DNA of 64,000 bases, from contig CM075772.1 in assembly GCA_037974665.1 (NCBI GenBank), positions 35,999,052 through 36,063,051 on the forward strand, given 5' to 3'. The notes beneath the pieces are model-generated. The model ran no database searches and was not told the origin of the DNA. It was given only the letters and a program-made list of their open reading frames with translations. Source of the stretch: Ehretia macrophylla. Its lineage: Eukaryota > Streptophyta > Magnoliopsida > Boraginales > Ehretiaceae. Below, piece by piece: positions 13,001 through 24,738 of this stretch; the first letter of the stretch is position 1, and every line of letters starts with the position of its first letter. The position numbers and the translations under genes were made by a program.

Positions 13001-14150
13001 ATTTCTGTTTATAGAGTCTCTTCCTTTCCTTAGCCAGAGCAGTGAGCGTCCCTAGTCTACTGAGACCGAGGGGGTGGAAGAATGAGACAAATGCTGCCTT
13101 TTAGAGATCCTGTAAAGGTAAAGGAGGAAAAACTTCTAGTGAGTTTCCTTTGACTAGTGTTTTGAAAAGCTAGCTTCTTATAGTTAACTCTTTTTTTGGC
13201 TCTACCGTGCCGTAAACAACATATATTATTGTTAAGGTTAATGTTTCTTTCTTTATTTTATTCCTTTTACTTATCTGCCTCCTCATTCTTTGATTACCTA
13301 TCTAGCCACTCTTTTCTTGAGTATTCGAGGTGGGCTCTTGTCCTTTGGCAGCACTGTACGTGACATTCATTCTTATCCTTATTTCTTTGTATTACTTATC
13401 TAGAGGAACTTCTCACAATAGATAAAAACTTCTTTAGAAAGGGAAGCCTAACATAGTTAATGAGGAAGGGGTATGCATCATCTAACAAGAGAAAGGCTGC
13501 ACATGAATGCACGGAATCCACTCTTAGGATAGGATGATGAAGCCAATGATGTCCCCAAAAGGGCTCTTGAAGGCCCCATCTAAGGTTTAGCTTAACCCCC
13601 GATTACTCTTACCATGGACAAGGAAAGGAAAAATTCAAATGGCACATTTCTTAGATGCACATGACAAGAATGCGCTCTTAGTAGGATGCAAGAAGGAGCT
13701 TACTTACTTTCCTCGCCACTCTATCAAATAGGCTTAATCCCTTATTCTATAGGAGGAATCCGAAAGAATCAATCATCTAGAAGGATATTGAATATCAAAA
13801 ATGGAATCTTCATTTATTGACACGAATACAAGAGCAGAGCAAGGGAAGGGGATAGCACCGGTCTTGACTCTGACGGTATTATTTTTCGAGTAGATGTCGG
13901 CATTTCCGCTGGTAAAGAGACATCTCAATAAGAGCCTTTAGGGGCACCGTTTTCATCCAACTAGAAATACCTTAAGATAAGAAAGCTACTTTGACGCCCA
14001 AAAAATCCCATGTCTTTCTTCTTCTTTTTTTTTCCAAGCCAATTGGCGATTTCCAACAAGTTTTTCCTAAATTGGGAGAGCAAGAACAAGTCTCTTTTTT
14101 TTTGGGAGGGGAGGGGGGGAGCAGAGCAATCAAAGAATGAACCAAACCAA
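10072..14150. other. Mitochondrial-type intergenic DNA upstream of cox2
   Basis: No gene is recognised. Base composition and texture (many AAAGAAAG, CTTCGCT and GCGCGAAAGCC-type stretches, balanced GC) resemble plant mitochondrial spacer and differ from the AT-rich LTR sequence on the left. Short open frames on both strands (for example 10332-10652 plus, 11265-11576 minus, 12243-12485 plus) show no motif I know. The last 30 bases before 14151, an A-rich stretch rich in CAAA/CCAAA, look like the leader of a plant cox2 gene. Confidence 0.55.
13403..13456 (+). repeat. 54-base direct repeat, copy 1 (copy 2 at 18939-18992)
   Basis: A block containing ACTTCTTTAGAAAGGGAAGC recurs at 18939-18992 in the same orientation with only a few differences. 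The copies flank cox2 about 5.5 kb apart. Short dispersed repeats of this size are common in plant mitochondrial genomes, so it probably predates the transfer. Confidence 0.75.
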
Positions 14151-14532
14151 ATGATTGTTCTAGAATGGCTATTCCTCACAATTGCTCCTTGTGATGCAAC
14201 GGAACCATGGCAATTAGGATCTCAAGATGCAGCAACACTTATGATGCAAGGAATAATAGACATATATCACGATATTTTTTTCTTCCTCATTTTGATTTTG
14301 GTTTTCGTATCATGGATCTTGGTTCACAATTTATGGCATTTCTACTATAAAAAAAATCCAATCCCACAAAGGATTGTTCATGGAACTACTATCGAGATTC
14401 TTCGGACCATATTTCCTAGTATCATCCTGATGTTCATTGTTATTCCATCATTTTCTCTATTATACTCAATGGAAGAGGTAGTAGTACATCCAGCCATTAC
14501 TATCAAAGCTATTGGACAGCAATGGTATCAGA

Positions 14533-16008
14533 GTGCCCCTTTTCACGAGGGTGATTTAAGTTCAACGAAATGCCTTAAAGTGGAATATGGTTCGCGAAGC
14601 ATCTGGCTTACCGGTAATCTCCCATTCCCACCGTCGAGAGACTTTAATAACTATAGCATGCCAGAAATTGGGAGTTGAGGTGGTTAGACATATACCCCGA
14701 AATACTCCCAGCATAGGAGCCTATGGTTCTATTCTTGTTTTTGCTAGAGGTATACATCATTTTTCTCGGTGTGGAATAATATACGAGAAATAGATGCTCA
14801 GCCTGCAATGTCCGATAACGGTGCTGAAGTAGTGAATCTATCGACACCATAGCAGTGGCATACAACTTTGGACTTAAGGGCCGTTCAAGTAACCTTTCGG
14901 AATGGAGGATCCCCGTTGGCAACAACCATGGTGGTGGTTGCGGAACTACTGGGCCGGGAGAGGAAAACCTATTGTTTTCGCTCCTCTTTCTTCACTTTGG
15001 GGACAGAGGTCCTATGGTAGGTAACAGCAGGCACAAGCAACTTGACCGAAGAGGACTAGCGCTTCTACTCCTCCATCGAGGAGCCATTCGCAGCGAGAAG
15101 CAAGGAATGTCGTGAACGGTGGGAGGTCATAGAGAATTTACCTATTCATAGAGTGATCCTATGATCGATACATGATATAGACTATCTCTTTCTTTATTCT
15201 GAGAAAGAAAGTACATGAAACTCAAAAGCTAGGGAAAGCGTCCCGTCTGTTGGAATGAGCAGTAGTAGGATCGTATTGTTGGAAGCTCAGCTCATGTCCG
15301 AATAGGTCCAGGTCTGGAGCTCCTCGCAACTGACTTGCTGTAACGAAAAAAAAGAAAGGTTACTCAACTTCCCAGCTAGAGTTGGGGGTGGGACCTCTTG
15401 GCATAATGCACGTTGGAATGTGGGAATTCGAGGTCTCATGAACTACAACTAAAAACTGACCTTTTTTTGTTTGTGGACAAAGGATATCCAGTCAGGCCTA
15501 TAGATGGATCCTTTTATATTTACGGGCCTCAGTCGTCCACATGAGCATAGAAAATCTATACTCAAGTGTTCAACTGGGACCCTAACAGGATAGGTGAGGA
15601 ATCACTCTGGATCTGATTTATTAGGGCCTACAACTTCGCCAAGCCGACTAGCATCCGTTTCCACTATGCATTTTTTGAACAAAGAAGACGACTATAGGAT
15701 CAAATTCGCTTTCCGTGGTGAACTGGTCATCCCATATCTTCTGCCTATCTTATATGTGTGGAACCAGGTCCTTTTCAATTCCATCTTCTCCCTCGAATAC
15801 ATAGGGTAGGTAGGGCTGGGTGAGAAACGGTTCCCTGTTGCCAATCTACTTTCCCCGGCCTTCTATTACCCTTACTCATAAAGGGTCTTATAGTCGGGAG
15901 AACTACCTAACTAAATAAAAATAGTGTTCTTTCTAAGAGTAAGTGTGGAGAGCTTTTTGCGGGGAAACTTGCAAGTACAGTTTGGGAGAAGGCGGGCGTC
16001 AACCCAAC
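14533..16008 (+). other. Group II intron 1 of cox2 (degenerate)
   Basis: The intron runs 1476 bases between exon ends TGGTATCAGA and CTTATGAGTA. It opens GTGCCCC (group II introns open GTGYG) and ends in AAC. A good domain V candidate lies at about 15950-15989: GAGCTTTTTGC, a GGGGAAACTT turn, then GTACAGTTTGGGAG, matching the usual GAGC...GAAA...GTACGGTT pattern. No maturase frame was seen. Boundaries are supported by exact restoration of the cox2 phase and length. Confidence 0.88.
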
Positions 16009-16326
16009 CTTATGAGTACTCGAACTATAATAGTTTTGATGAATAGTCACTCACTTTTGAAAGTTATACGATTCCAGAAGATTATCCAGAATTGGGTCAA
16101 TCACGTTTATTAGAAGTGGACAATAGAGTGGTTGTACCAGCCAAAATGCATTTACTTATTATTGTAACATCTGGTGATGTATTTCATAGTTGGACTGTAC
16201 CTTCCTTAGGTGTCAAATGTGATGTTGTACCTGGTTGGTTAAATCAGACCTCTATTTCGGTACAACGAGAAGGAATTTACTATGGCCAGTGCGGTGAGAT
16301 TTGTTGAACTAATCATGCATTTATGC

Positions 16327-17683
16327 GTGTGCCCGGAAACATAGGTTGACTGTTGATCCTACCCTGGCTCAGCCATACTGCCCAGGGTGCGAGCCACCCG
16401 AGAAGCAAGCCATTGCAGTGAGCGGCTGGAGTAGTATAGAGTCGAGGAGCAAGGCAGTAGATAAGATAGAAGAAGGGGCCAGAGTGGAGTAGAGGAGACG
16501 GTTAGGATAACGAACTTGAAATGTGGAGCCCGAGCAGCCGGCGAGCGAGTGGTTAGTGGCCAATAGCACCCTAGTTGATGGCATTCCTCTCTACAGTTGG
16601 CACTCGAGGAATCACGGGGCACTCCATACAGAGCAAGCAAGTCTTAAGGAAAAGACGCTCGTGCAAGGACCTCAATTCTCATTAGGAGGTCGAACCAAGG
16701 ACCTATGGAAGTCGGGGCTACCTCGTCCCCATGGGCAATGCAAGAGTGTCCTAAGGGAGGAGTTTAGAGGCCTTATAGTAGCATAGACTTCTTTTTCTTT
16801 CTAGGTCATGCGAAGGGGGCCGGTCCAAGATAGTACTGTTCCTCTACAAAGACAAGAGACGCTCTTGCTAGGTGCCACTCTCTTTCTGAGTTATTCTAGC
16901 TTCTTTATAATTTCGTGCTGCGGTGAACAAACAAAAAATGAAAAAGGGCCGTCTCAGCCAAAGGAAAAGGACCTGCAACGGCAGAGACTACTAACCCTCT
17001 TCCCGATCAAGATAGATGGGAAGGAGCTCTATCAAGTAAAGGCCATAACCAGTCTCTTTTTTTATGTACGTAAACTTTTGTTTTAGGGTGGGGCCACCAT
17101 TCCTCCTGCTAATTTGGCCATTTCCGAACTTGTCTTTTTCACCCTATTCAATTTAACGGAGGACTTCTCAATTCTTACGATTTCCAGACCTTTTAGTTTA
17201 TTCTTATATTCATAAGATACTAAAATTGAAGAATAATAAGAAAAAGCTCTCCCTTTAATAAGGAAAAATGTAAGGCTATGAAGCCCTTCCTTCAGCTAGT
17301 TTTGCCTTTCCCCTTGGAGCTATGAAGCTTATCTTATTATTATTAAAAAGGGAGTTGGCTTTTTCAGCTTGTTGCTTGCTTTCTCGCTGCCGAGAGGCTA
17401 ATGGGGCCTAACTTACGATTTCCAAGCCTGGTGTGAAGCGAATGGACTGGATTTTACCTATGATCAGATCAATGGGCAACCATAGTTGACTTTTTTGGTA
17501 GTATTGTTGACATTTGTTGAAAGAGAATTTTGAAGTGTGCCTTGCTTTTCGGAGCAGCTCCCTACTTACACTATGGTGGAGGAGGCGCCATGAAGATCTA
17601 GGAGTGTGAGTAGTACGAGCTGAAAGGCTTCCATACTATTCGGAGGGCAGGGGGCATAGATGCCAAACAAACCTGACCCCTAA
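16327..17683 (+). other. Group II intron 2 of cox2 (degenerate)
   Basis: The intron runs 1357 bases, starting GTGTGCCCGG after exon 2 (TTTATGC) and ending next to CTATCGTCG of exon 3. A possible domain V/VI remnant is at about 17617-17655 (GAGC ... TTCGGAGGGC). The position after the HAFMP codons is that of the second angiosperm cox2 intron. No intron-encoded protein was recognised; the open frames inside look accidental. Confidence 0.85.
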
Positions 17684-17766
17684 CTATCGTCGTAGAAGTT
17701 GTTCCTAGGAAGGATTATGGTTCTCGGGTATCCAATCAATTAATCCCCCAAACTGGGGAAGCTTAA

Positions 17767-20700
17767 GCGGAAATGAAAGAGTAGGGTGAGGGAAAAGGGG
17801 AAAGGCACTAAATTGAAGGCTTCGCTCGCTCTAATGCTCGTTGAATAGACAACGAGTGGAGTACATAAGCCCCTTTAGAGATATGGGTGAGTACTACAGG
17901 AGCTCGTAAGTAAAGTATGGAATGAGCCTTGTCTACGAAGCAGAGCGACCTTATCTTGTTTGCTTCTGGCACTAGATAATAGGTATTCTGGTATGGCAGG
18001 AATACTACTTTTTAGGTCGACCACTACATAGGAGCGGTAGCGAAGCCAAGCTGTAGAAAGGCGAGCAGCCCTTATAGCAATAGCAAACGACCTACTTATA
18101 GGCCTATTTTCTGTTTTATTTGGGCCTCACAAGCTCATAAAATGGAAATTCTTCACATTTTGCTCAGACAATGGAATGAATTCTATTACTTAATTGACAA
18201 TGACAGATATGTGTACCAGACCAAACAAAGAATATGCCGATATGCTTGATGTACCGATGAAGCCAGCTCGACCGTATACAGTATGAGGGATACGCCTTTA
18301 CCTCAAACAGAAGACCTCAAAAGTGCACTCGGATTCGGTAGCAAGAAGCGGCAAATTTGAAGATGCCGGAGTAGAGGCAGATAGAAGAAGGAGGAATGGA
18401 CAGCCCGACTTATGAGAGGAACGTAGGCAATAATATGAATAAGAAGGTGACCAGAGGAGTCTTTTTGCGCAGTACGCATAAGAACTAGTGGAATAGGGGA
18501 TGAATTGCCCTATGTTGCTGGGAAAAGGAAGAAGCTAAGAGTCACTAATACGAATGATCGCCCGCTGCACCTTTCTTCGGGCGGGCAAGTTTTCTCTGCC
18601 TTGAAGTTAAAGCAAAACATCACTAATGTTGACAATGTGTGGGAAGGATCCGTTGAGCTTAGTAGCTTAGGATCTGCATCTTCTCCAACAAGGTGCTCAT
18701 GCAGTAAGTGACTTTGTTATGTAATCCGGTTTGAGGCATGGTCAAAAATTTGAATTCTGATTCAGATTTTGCTTCTCTGCCAATAGGAGACAGGGCTTTC
18801 GCAATCCCTTTTCAGGATGATGTATCAGAGTGGGAATCATTAACAAATCTTGTGGAATTTTACCATAGGGATGGACAACTCGAATTGACTGATTCACCAG
18901 AGCCTGTATTGACTTCTTCTCTTGAGAGTCAGTTGCTGGAGGAACTTCTCGCAATAGATAAAAACTTCTTTAGAAAGGGAAGCCGGACATAGATATTGAT
19001 TTGAACAAAGAAACTTAAACTGGTACCAGAAAGTAAACAAGAGATGGAATTCCAGATTGAACAGATGATTGACCTACAATAAGACGAAAATATAATTTCG
19101 TCTTCCATTCTCTAAGATGAACTAAAGGGATATCTCTAAGCAGCCAAGGCCAAGAGCAAGTAGGAGTAGTCCTATCTACCTAGAAGTATTCGATAAAGAG
19201 AATGTGAGTGGGAAAGAGATCAATAGACACAGAAAGAGAAGACCAAAAGGAGCAGAAGGCACTCAGTTGTTTATGTGAAATCATGGAGCAACAGGTTACA
19301 CTTTGACACTTTTCTCAAAAGAGCTCGAAGCAAGAAGATGAAAGATGGGATGAGTGATTAGCCTTAGTGCAGAAGATCATTCATTGCATTGAGCCTTAGG
19401 CCACTACCGAGAAGCAATGGAGGATCATAACACTTGAGAGATGATCCCTACTTGAAAATGCGGAGACAATACCTCTTGTTATGACAAATCGAGTTTCAAA
19501 AGCCCATTTATATATCACATTCTTAGGCACACCAGTCAAAGAGCAATCGAACCTATGAAAGTCACATCTTTGACTAATATACACAAGAGGATTCTTTAAT
19601 CAACCAAAACCTGCAACAGAGTCCAACATTTTGAATTTCTACCATTTACAAGTCGAGAGATGTTTTATTCCCAATGGCAAAAGAAGAATACAAGCTGAAA
19701 GAACTTGGACAGGAGATGCAGCGCGCTTAGCGTCGCTCTACATGGGTGTGCTATAAAACTATGAGAAGAACAGAACTAAAAGGATCAATTCCTTTGACCG
19801 GTCATTTCGATCTTCTAGTTCTTCTGGATTGCTAACGTGGTTCGATGACGCCAATAGAAGGTACCACTAGAAATTCATCCAACTTTGATCCCCTAAAGGC
19901 AAGTATGTAGGCTATAGAATTCCAAATAGAGCTCATTTGGCTCTAAACAGCTACTATGCTTATTTGGTCTCTCAGTTACTCAGCCAACTGCTGACCTAAT
20001 TGGGAGCTTTTCAGTCAAGGTCGTCGGATTTAGAGGTCATTTCTTTTGCAAAAGTCTAGATCATTCCATTGGGGAGAAAGTAGGAGTGTTCCATATATAG
20101 ATGAATAATACTAGTGGAGTCGGACGATACTAGTGATCTCACTTCCGGAAAAAGGGCCCCCCGTATTAGAAAGAAGAGCTGTACCTCAACTAGCCATAGC
20201 TGCATTAGCAGTTCGCGTAAACTCAGACTAAACCAAGGTCAGAGAGGCCTTAGGCAATGAAATTGTTGAAATGCCTTCAATTTAGACAATGAGGCTTGGA
20301 AATGGCGTACTTATTGCACCTAGCAATAAGAACTCGAGTGCCACTACTGCTACGGGGGAGATTTTGAAAAATACAGGAAGTGCTATTGGACTTCGGCCTT
20401 GCTAGTTAAGAGTGGAGCCTTACCCAATTCCAAAAGGGATTGATTCCCGAGAAGGCAAATGCTACCTTGACAGAAGACTTGATTAAACTTCCATAACCTT
20501 GAATAAAAAAAATAGATATTTTGATATATTATTAAGAGAAGAACTATTCCTTTACTGATTGGAATGATATTCCTTTAATTGCTTGCACCTACCATAAAGT
20601 CAGATATGTTCTTTACTCACTTCGCTATCCAAATAGGATGAAACTTTGCTAGAGTTTCCAGATGAACAGGAAGGGCTGGAGGACGTACTATCGGAGGAGA

Positions 20701-23700
20701 GGACATATTAAATGGAAAGAACAAAGGCGACGTACGTACTAGATTGACTAGCGTGTGCCAACTATTCTACTTTCTTATTTCTTTCTTTTTCACCTCCTCT
20801 TATTGGTCCACACTTTCCCCTAATTCACCGATAGAGAAGAAAGAGATAAGTAATGACCGGACTAGACCAATGAAAGTGGACCATTGTTTTTATTCGTTAG
20901 CCAAGCGCGCCTATTACAGAAGCGAAAGAAATGTGCCATATTGCCCAGCCGAAGAGCATCCTTATAAAAGAATGAATGAGAAGCAAGCCCAGTCTATATT
21001 GCATTAGTTATGTTTACTTCACCCCCTACGTACGCCTCTATTCTTATATTCGAATTTCGTCTCTAAGCTTCCCCCTTAGTGCCTGCTGAGACTTATTTCC
21101 TCTCGAAGTTGAATGGAAGTTTCATTTCCTAAGTCTCATATAATGTCTTTTATTAAGTCCCCATAGTTCATTCATTCCCCTACATAGTATTTAGAGTCAT
21201 TTTTCACTAAGAAGGATTGCAATATAAAAAAGTGAATTCTAGATTGAAGATCTTTTGACCCATATACGATTCAGTTCTACATCTTAGTGCTGAATTAATG
21301 AATAGAGATTGAGCTTCGCTTCGCGAGTCAGGAATGGCATCATTTATTAAATATTCCAAAGTTCTAGCATTGATAATAGATGAGCTAAAGAGGTGGCCAG
21401 GCCATTGAACAGTCCCTACCACATACAGACAGCAAGCAAGAGCTGCATCGGCTTATTTGGAAAATAAAATTCTTGCTACCCCAAATGCTACTACCTATTT
21501 GTTAAGCACATGAATGGTTGATCGAGAAAAGCAAGCAAAGAAGCAGCAGGATACGAAATATAAAGAGGCTCGAGGTAGAGCCAAAGAGTTAGAGACTACA
21601 GTATAAAGCCCTCAAGCATACTCTTGCCAATGGAATAGATTGTATATACTCTCACCGATTAATGGCTTTAAGAAATGACTGAGATTGAAATTGCATAAAT
21701 CAAATTTCTCCCTTTACTTGAGGGAAAACTCCTTTTGGTCTAAGTTCTTCGACTTGCACGTTGTTAAGCATATATCTTATTCTCTCTCTCTGTATAAGCC
21801 ATTTTCTCTCTATATGAAATTTTTTCTCTTATCTTAGATGATTGAACTTCTTTTCTCGACTAGCGGGATAGGAAGGGAAGAGATTACTTGCTTGCGACAA
21901 GTAAGTGAAAACTGAACTTGCTCTACCACTTTACGAGGATGTTAAAACTGAGCAAGCCCTCCTAAATAAGCTAATAAGATCAAACTTTTCTAGCCCTCTT
22001 TCAGATAGCACACCCAGATGCCTAACATCTTCCTTCTAGTTGAAAACCCCGATAGGGACCTCCTTTTTTAGCCCATCAGCCAGATCCTAGCTGCCCCCTT
22101 CTGTAACCAAGAACCCTTCTCTCGTTGACAACCCTGATGCTACACATGTGTCATATATGCGCGTGTAAGATGTTCATATGTTCATTCACATGTTCACATC
22201 AGTAGTAGCTTCAACAATTTATATGTCTTATTCATGTTCAATATAGACTGTCTTGATGCTCAATCAATTAGTAGCAAATTGACTTCATCCCCGGGGACCG
22301 GTCCAGTAGAGGACCCTTGGGGCGTAAACTACTCTGTTATCTTGCATTCCTCATTTGCATTAGAGACAGACAATCTTTCTTATTCAAAAAAGAGCTAACG
22401 AAGTTCAGTCGTTGTTCTCTCATCTCTTAATTAAGATATTTTGAAATCGAGAATCGTGAGACTAGCCCAACCGAGTAAAGGGGCTTGAATTGGTATTTTG
22501 TTTAGGGATAACCCCTACTAAGAAGAGGATAAGATATAGTGTTAACTCTACTTCTTGGTATTCGTTGGTACGCATACTTGTATCAGAGTTCTAACTTCTC
22601 TAGTTGAGACTGCTGCTAGCTTTCCATATGCTGGATCACTAAAAGCTAATAATAGGGATCAAAACCTCACTGTCCTTATGAGTCGTACTTCTACGATTTG
22701 CATGTGTTAAGCATATACTATTTTTAGTTCTTAGCCTGGATCCAACTCCTCCATTCCGTCACTTTCTCCCTCTCTTTTTCGATATGCATGAAGACCTAAT
22801 GGAACAAAGCCTTTATCGGAGACCAGGATAGTAGTTAGCCCTCTTGCTCTTATATTCCTCCTTCATGTAGCAAGGATTCAAATCAATTGAATTACAACTA
22901 AGAGCTACAAGCAGATAAGGATAGGATAAATAGTAACTACCTATAGCATACTGCTTTCACTGGCCCTATAAAACTACCAGCACAGGAATGAATAGTTTTC
23001 GTTTTTACTAACTGAGTAGAAGAAGGTTAGATTTCCTTACCACGAATAGTTGAAAGACATCGTTTTAGGTCCACAATTGTATTCAGTAAGTTGGGTAGCT
23101 CAGTTCCAATCTTTCAGCCTAGCACTTACTCTTACTGGAAAAGCAATGCTAGGAGTCATGCTAGTTGGAGACTGAGACTTAGCTTGAGACTGAACTTGAG
23201 CTAGAAGCCGAACCACTTACCAATAGTTCTTTTTTTATCGCTTTCTAGCCGCAAGAGGAAATGAAGAGGTTTAGGGGAGAGGGAAGGGGACTGAGAAGTA
23301 GGGATCGGACATTCAGTTCAAGGTGAAGACCCTATAGTTACGTTCAACACAGCAAACTACTAATCTTTGGGGTTACCTTTCTTTCATGAAAAGATATTCA
23401 GATACGATTGGAGTCACTTGATAGGGGCATCTATATCGGATCCCCCGATTGGCACTAAAGAAGGAGGGTTCCTCTTAAGTATCGTTTCATTCCGTCAGGT
23501 GGAGAATACACGTTGCAAGAATTTGATGATTATTTCAAGTAGCATGGGATCTGTCATTAGTTTCTCTACTCCCACACTCTACAACAATTCCCTCAGCAAG
23601 GCTATGCAGCACCTCCAGCACAAGGTTATCCATTCCCCATGGCTCTTACGGCACCACGCTCATCAAAGTAGTGGCATCCCCTTTACCGGCCTACAGTATA

Positions 23701-24475
23701 TCAATCTTTCTTCTTCCTAACCTAATTACATAAATAAGACTATTCTCTGAATCGATGAATAGTTTGATATTGGTGTTGATAATATCTCCATCCCCTGAAG
23801 ATAGAACACAATCTCTGGTTTTTCCTTCTAACTCCTGCTTCTACGGTGAGGGCTCGTTTCCAGCTCTAGTTCACCACTGGGGGGTTCTTAAAGGGAACTA
23901 GAGATAGTTGTAACGACCTTTCGGCCTTTTACGCTTCATTTAGCTGATTGTAAGACTGAGTTCAAGCAAGCAAGTAATATTTGTATAGAAAGAGAGAAAG
24001 TTGGGGGATGGGTTTATTAGAGTTATTAGAATTCCTCTTTCCACTTCATACAGTTGATTGAAGAAGTAGTTCTCTCTCATTGCTCTATTCCTTCCCTGAG
24101 TAAGATAGTAAGGTAGGTTCCTTTTCTCTTCTCTTCTTTTGTTGTTTTTTGCCTCTTGCTTGTTGTTTTCAATCTGACTACGAAAAGCCGGGAAAATGTG
24201 TTTTTACAGTCATCTCTAAGATGCCGCTCACACCTTAGGAACTCCACCGTTCTTGGTTACGAATTCATTATTGCCCCAACTTATAACGCTAAGATGGAAT
24301 AGTGAGCACACCAGATAAAGAATCTTCGTCACTTGAGAAAGCTATTTCCATGGCCTGTAACACACTTTGAACCAAACGATCTCCTGGTAACCGTCGAGAT
24401 CCAAAGGAACGAAGGGAAGAAAACTGGACATCTCATATGTTTAGGAATCGAAGAATGATATAACAAAGAAATAAG
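17767..24475. other. Mitochondrial-type intergenic DNA downstream of cox2
   Basis: No known gene was identified on either strand. The texture stays that of plant mitochondrial spacer. Small open frames exist: 18505-18711 and 18738-18992 plus, 20744-21007 plus, 21207-21422 minus and 23367-23720 plus. None has a motif I recognise. A short Gln/Gly/Tyr/Pro-rich reading (about 23583-23670, including QQGYAAPPAQGYPFP) is odd but ends quickly. Copy 2 of the 54-base repeat is at 18939-18992. No tRNA cloverleaf was noticed. Confidence 0.5.
18939..18992 (+). repeat. 54-base direct repeat, copy 2 (copy 1 at 13403-13456)
   Basis: Same orientation as copy 1, with a few substitutions near the ends (GCAATAG against ACAATAG, CCGGAC against CCTAAC). 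Confidence 0.75.
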
Positions 24476-24733
24476 CTTTTCATTTCTCCAGAACACTAAG
24501 TCCATCTAAAATACGATGCAGTAGGGTCTTTATGACCCTGCTGGTGGCTGCCACTACCTTGCATTTAAATGCCGTTAGCTCCGTCTTTTTACTTAAGGCA
24601 TCCACGACCTGGTTGGTCCGTCCAAGCTTATACTCTAGCACCATATTAATCAAACTTGGCATGTTTGTCTTGCTACCATCGTCCCTGTTTTGGCGTCATT
24701 TTTTTCTAGGTTAGGAAGTCACTCGTCGCCACA
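24476..24733 (-). mobile_element. CRM/Reina-like Gypsy pol remnant, piece 1 (end of RNase H)
   Basis: The minus strand shows the conserved end of a Gypsy RNase H domain, including EYKLGRTNQVVDALSKKTEL. The pattern (GR/KxNxVxDALSRK) is diagnostic of Ty3/Gypsy pol and closest to the CRM/Reina branch. The piece is cut at the right by the element at 24739. It is an old remnant with no LTRs seen. The left edge is approximate. Confidence 0.8.
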
Positions 24734-24738
24734 TTATC
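24734..24738. repeat. Target-site duplication of the 24739-34609 element
   Basis: TTATC precedes the 5' LTR and TAATC (34610-34614) follows the 3' LTR, four of five bases matching. Both flanks are CRM/Reina-like pol sequence on the minus strand, which supports one insertion point. Confidence 0.75.

Larger units (their letters stand above)
14151..17766 (+). pseudogene. cox2: cox2 pseudogene of mitochondrial origin, three exons, two group II introns
   Basis: This is a copy of the mitochondrial gene for cytochrome c oxidase subunit II, the CuA-bearing inner-membrane subunit that takes electrons from cytochrome c. Exons are 14151-14532 (382 nt), 16009-16326 (318 nt) and 17684-17766 (83 nt). They sum to 783 nt, exactly the 260 residues usual in plants. 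Exon 1 has the transmembrane hairpin ([15 protein letters not shown], then [13 protein letters not shown]). Exon 2 has the cupredoxin core [13 protein letters not shown] and the CuA ligand loop YYGQCGEIC, and exon 3 ends NQLIPQTGEA. Two stops interrupt the spliced frame: TAG at 16044 (expected Gln, CAG) and TGA at 16305 (expected Gly, GGA). There is no frameshift. Several residues differ from the conserved protein, some matching editing-type C-to-T changes (for example SWILV). It is intron-bearing and not functional as it stands, fitting DNA-mediated transfer to the nucleus. Confidence 0.95.

Noticed and set aside
14010-14150. Upstream extension of the cox2 frame from an earlier ATG
   Set aside because: The extra 47 residues are low-complexity Phe/Lys/Gly sequence; the ATG at 14151 starts the conserved cox2 protein and gives the usual 260 codons.
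16359-16640. Open frames on both strands inside cox2 intron 2, and 16808-17086
   Set aside because: No maturase or other intron-encoded motif; they look accidental within group II intron sequence.
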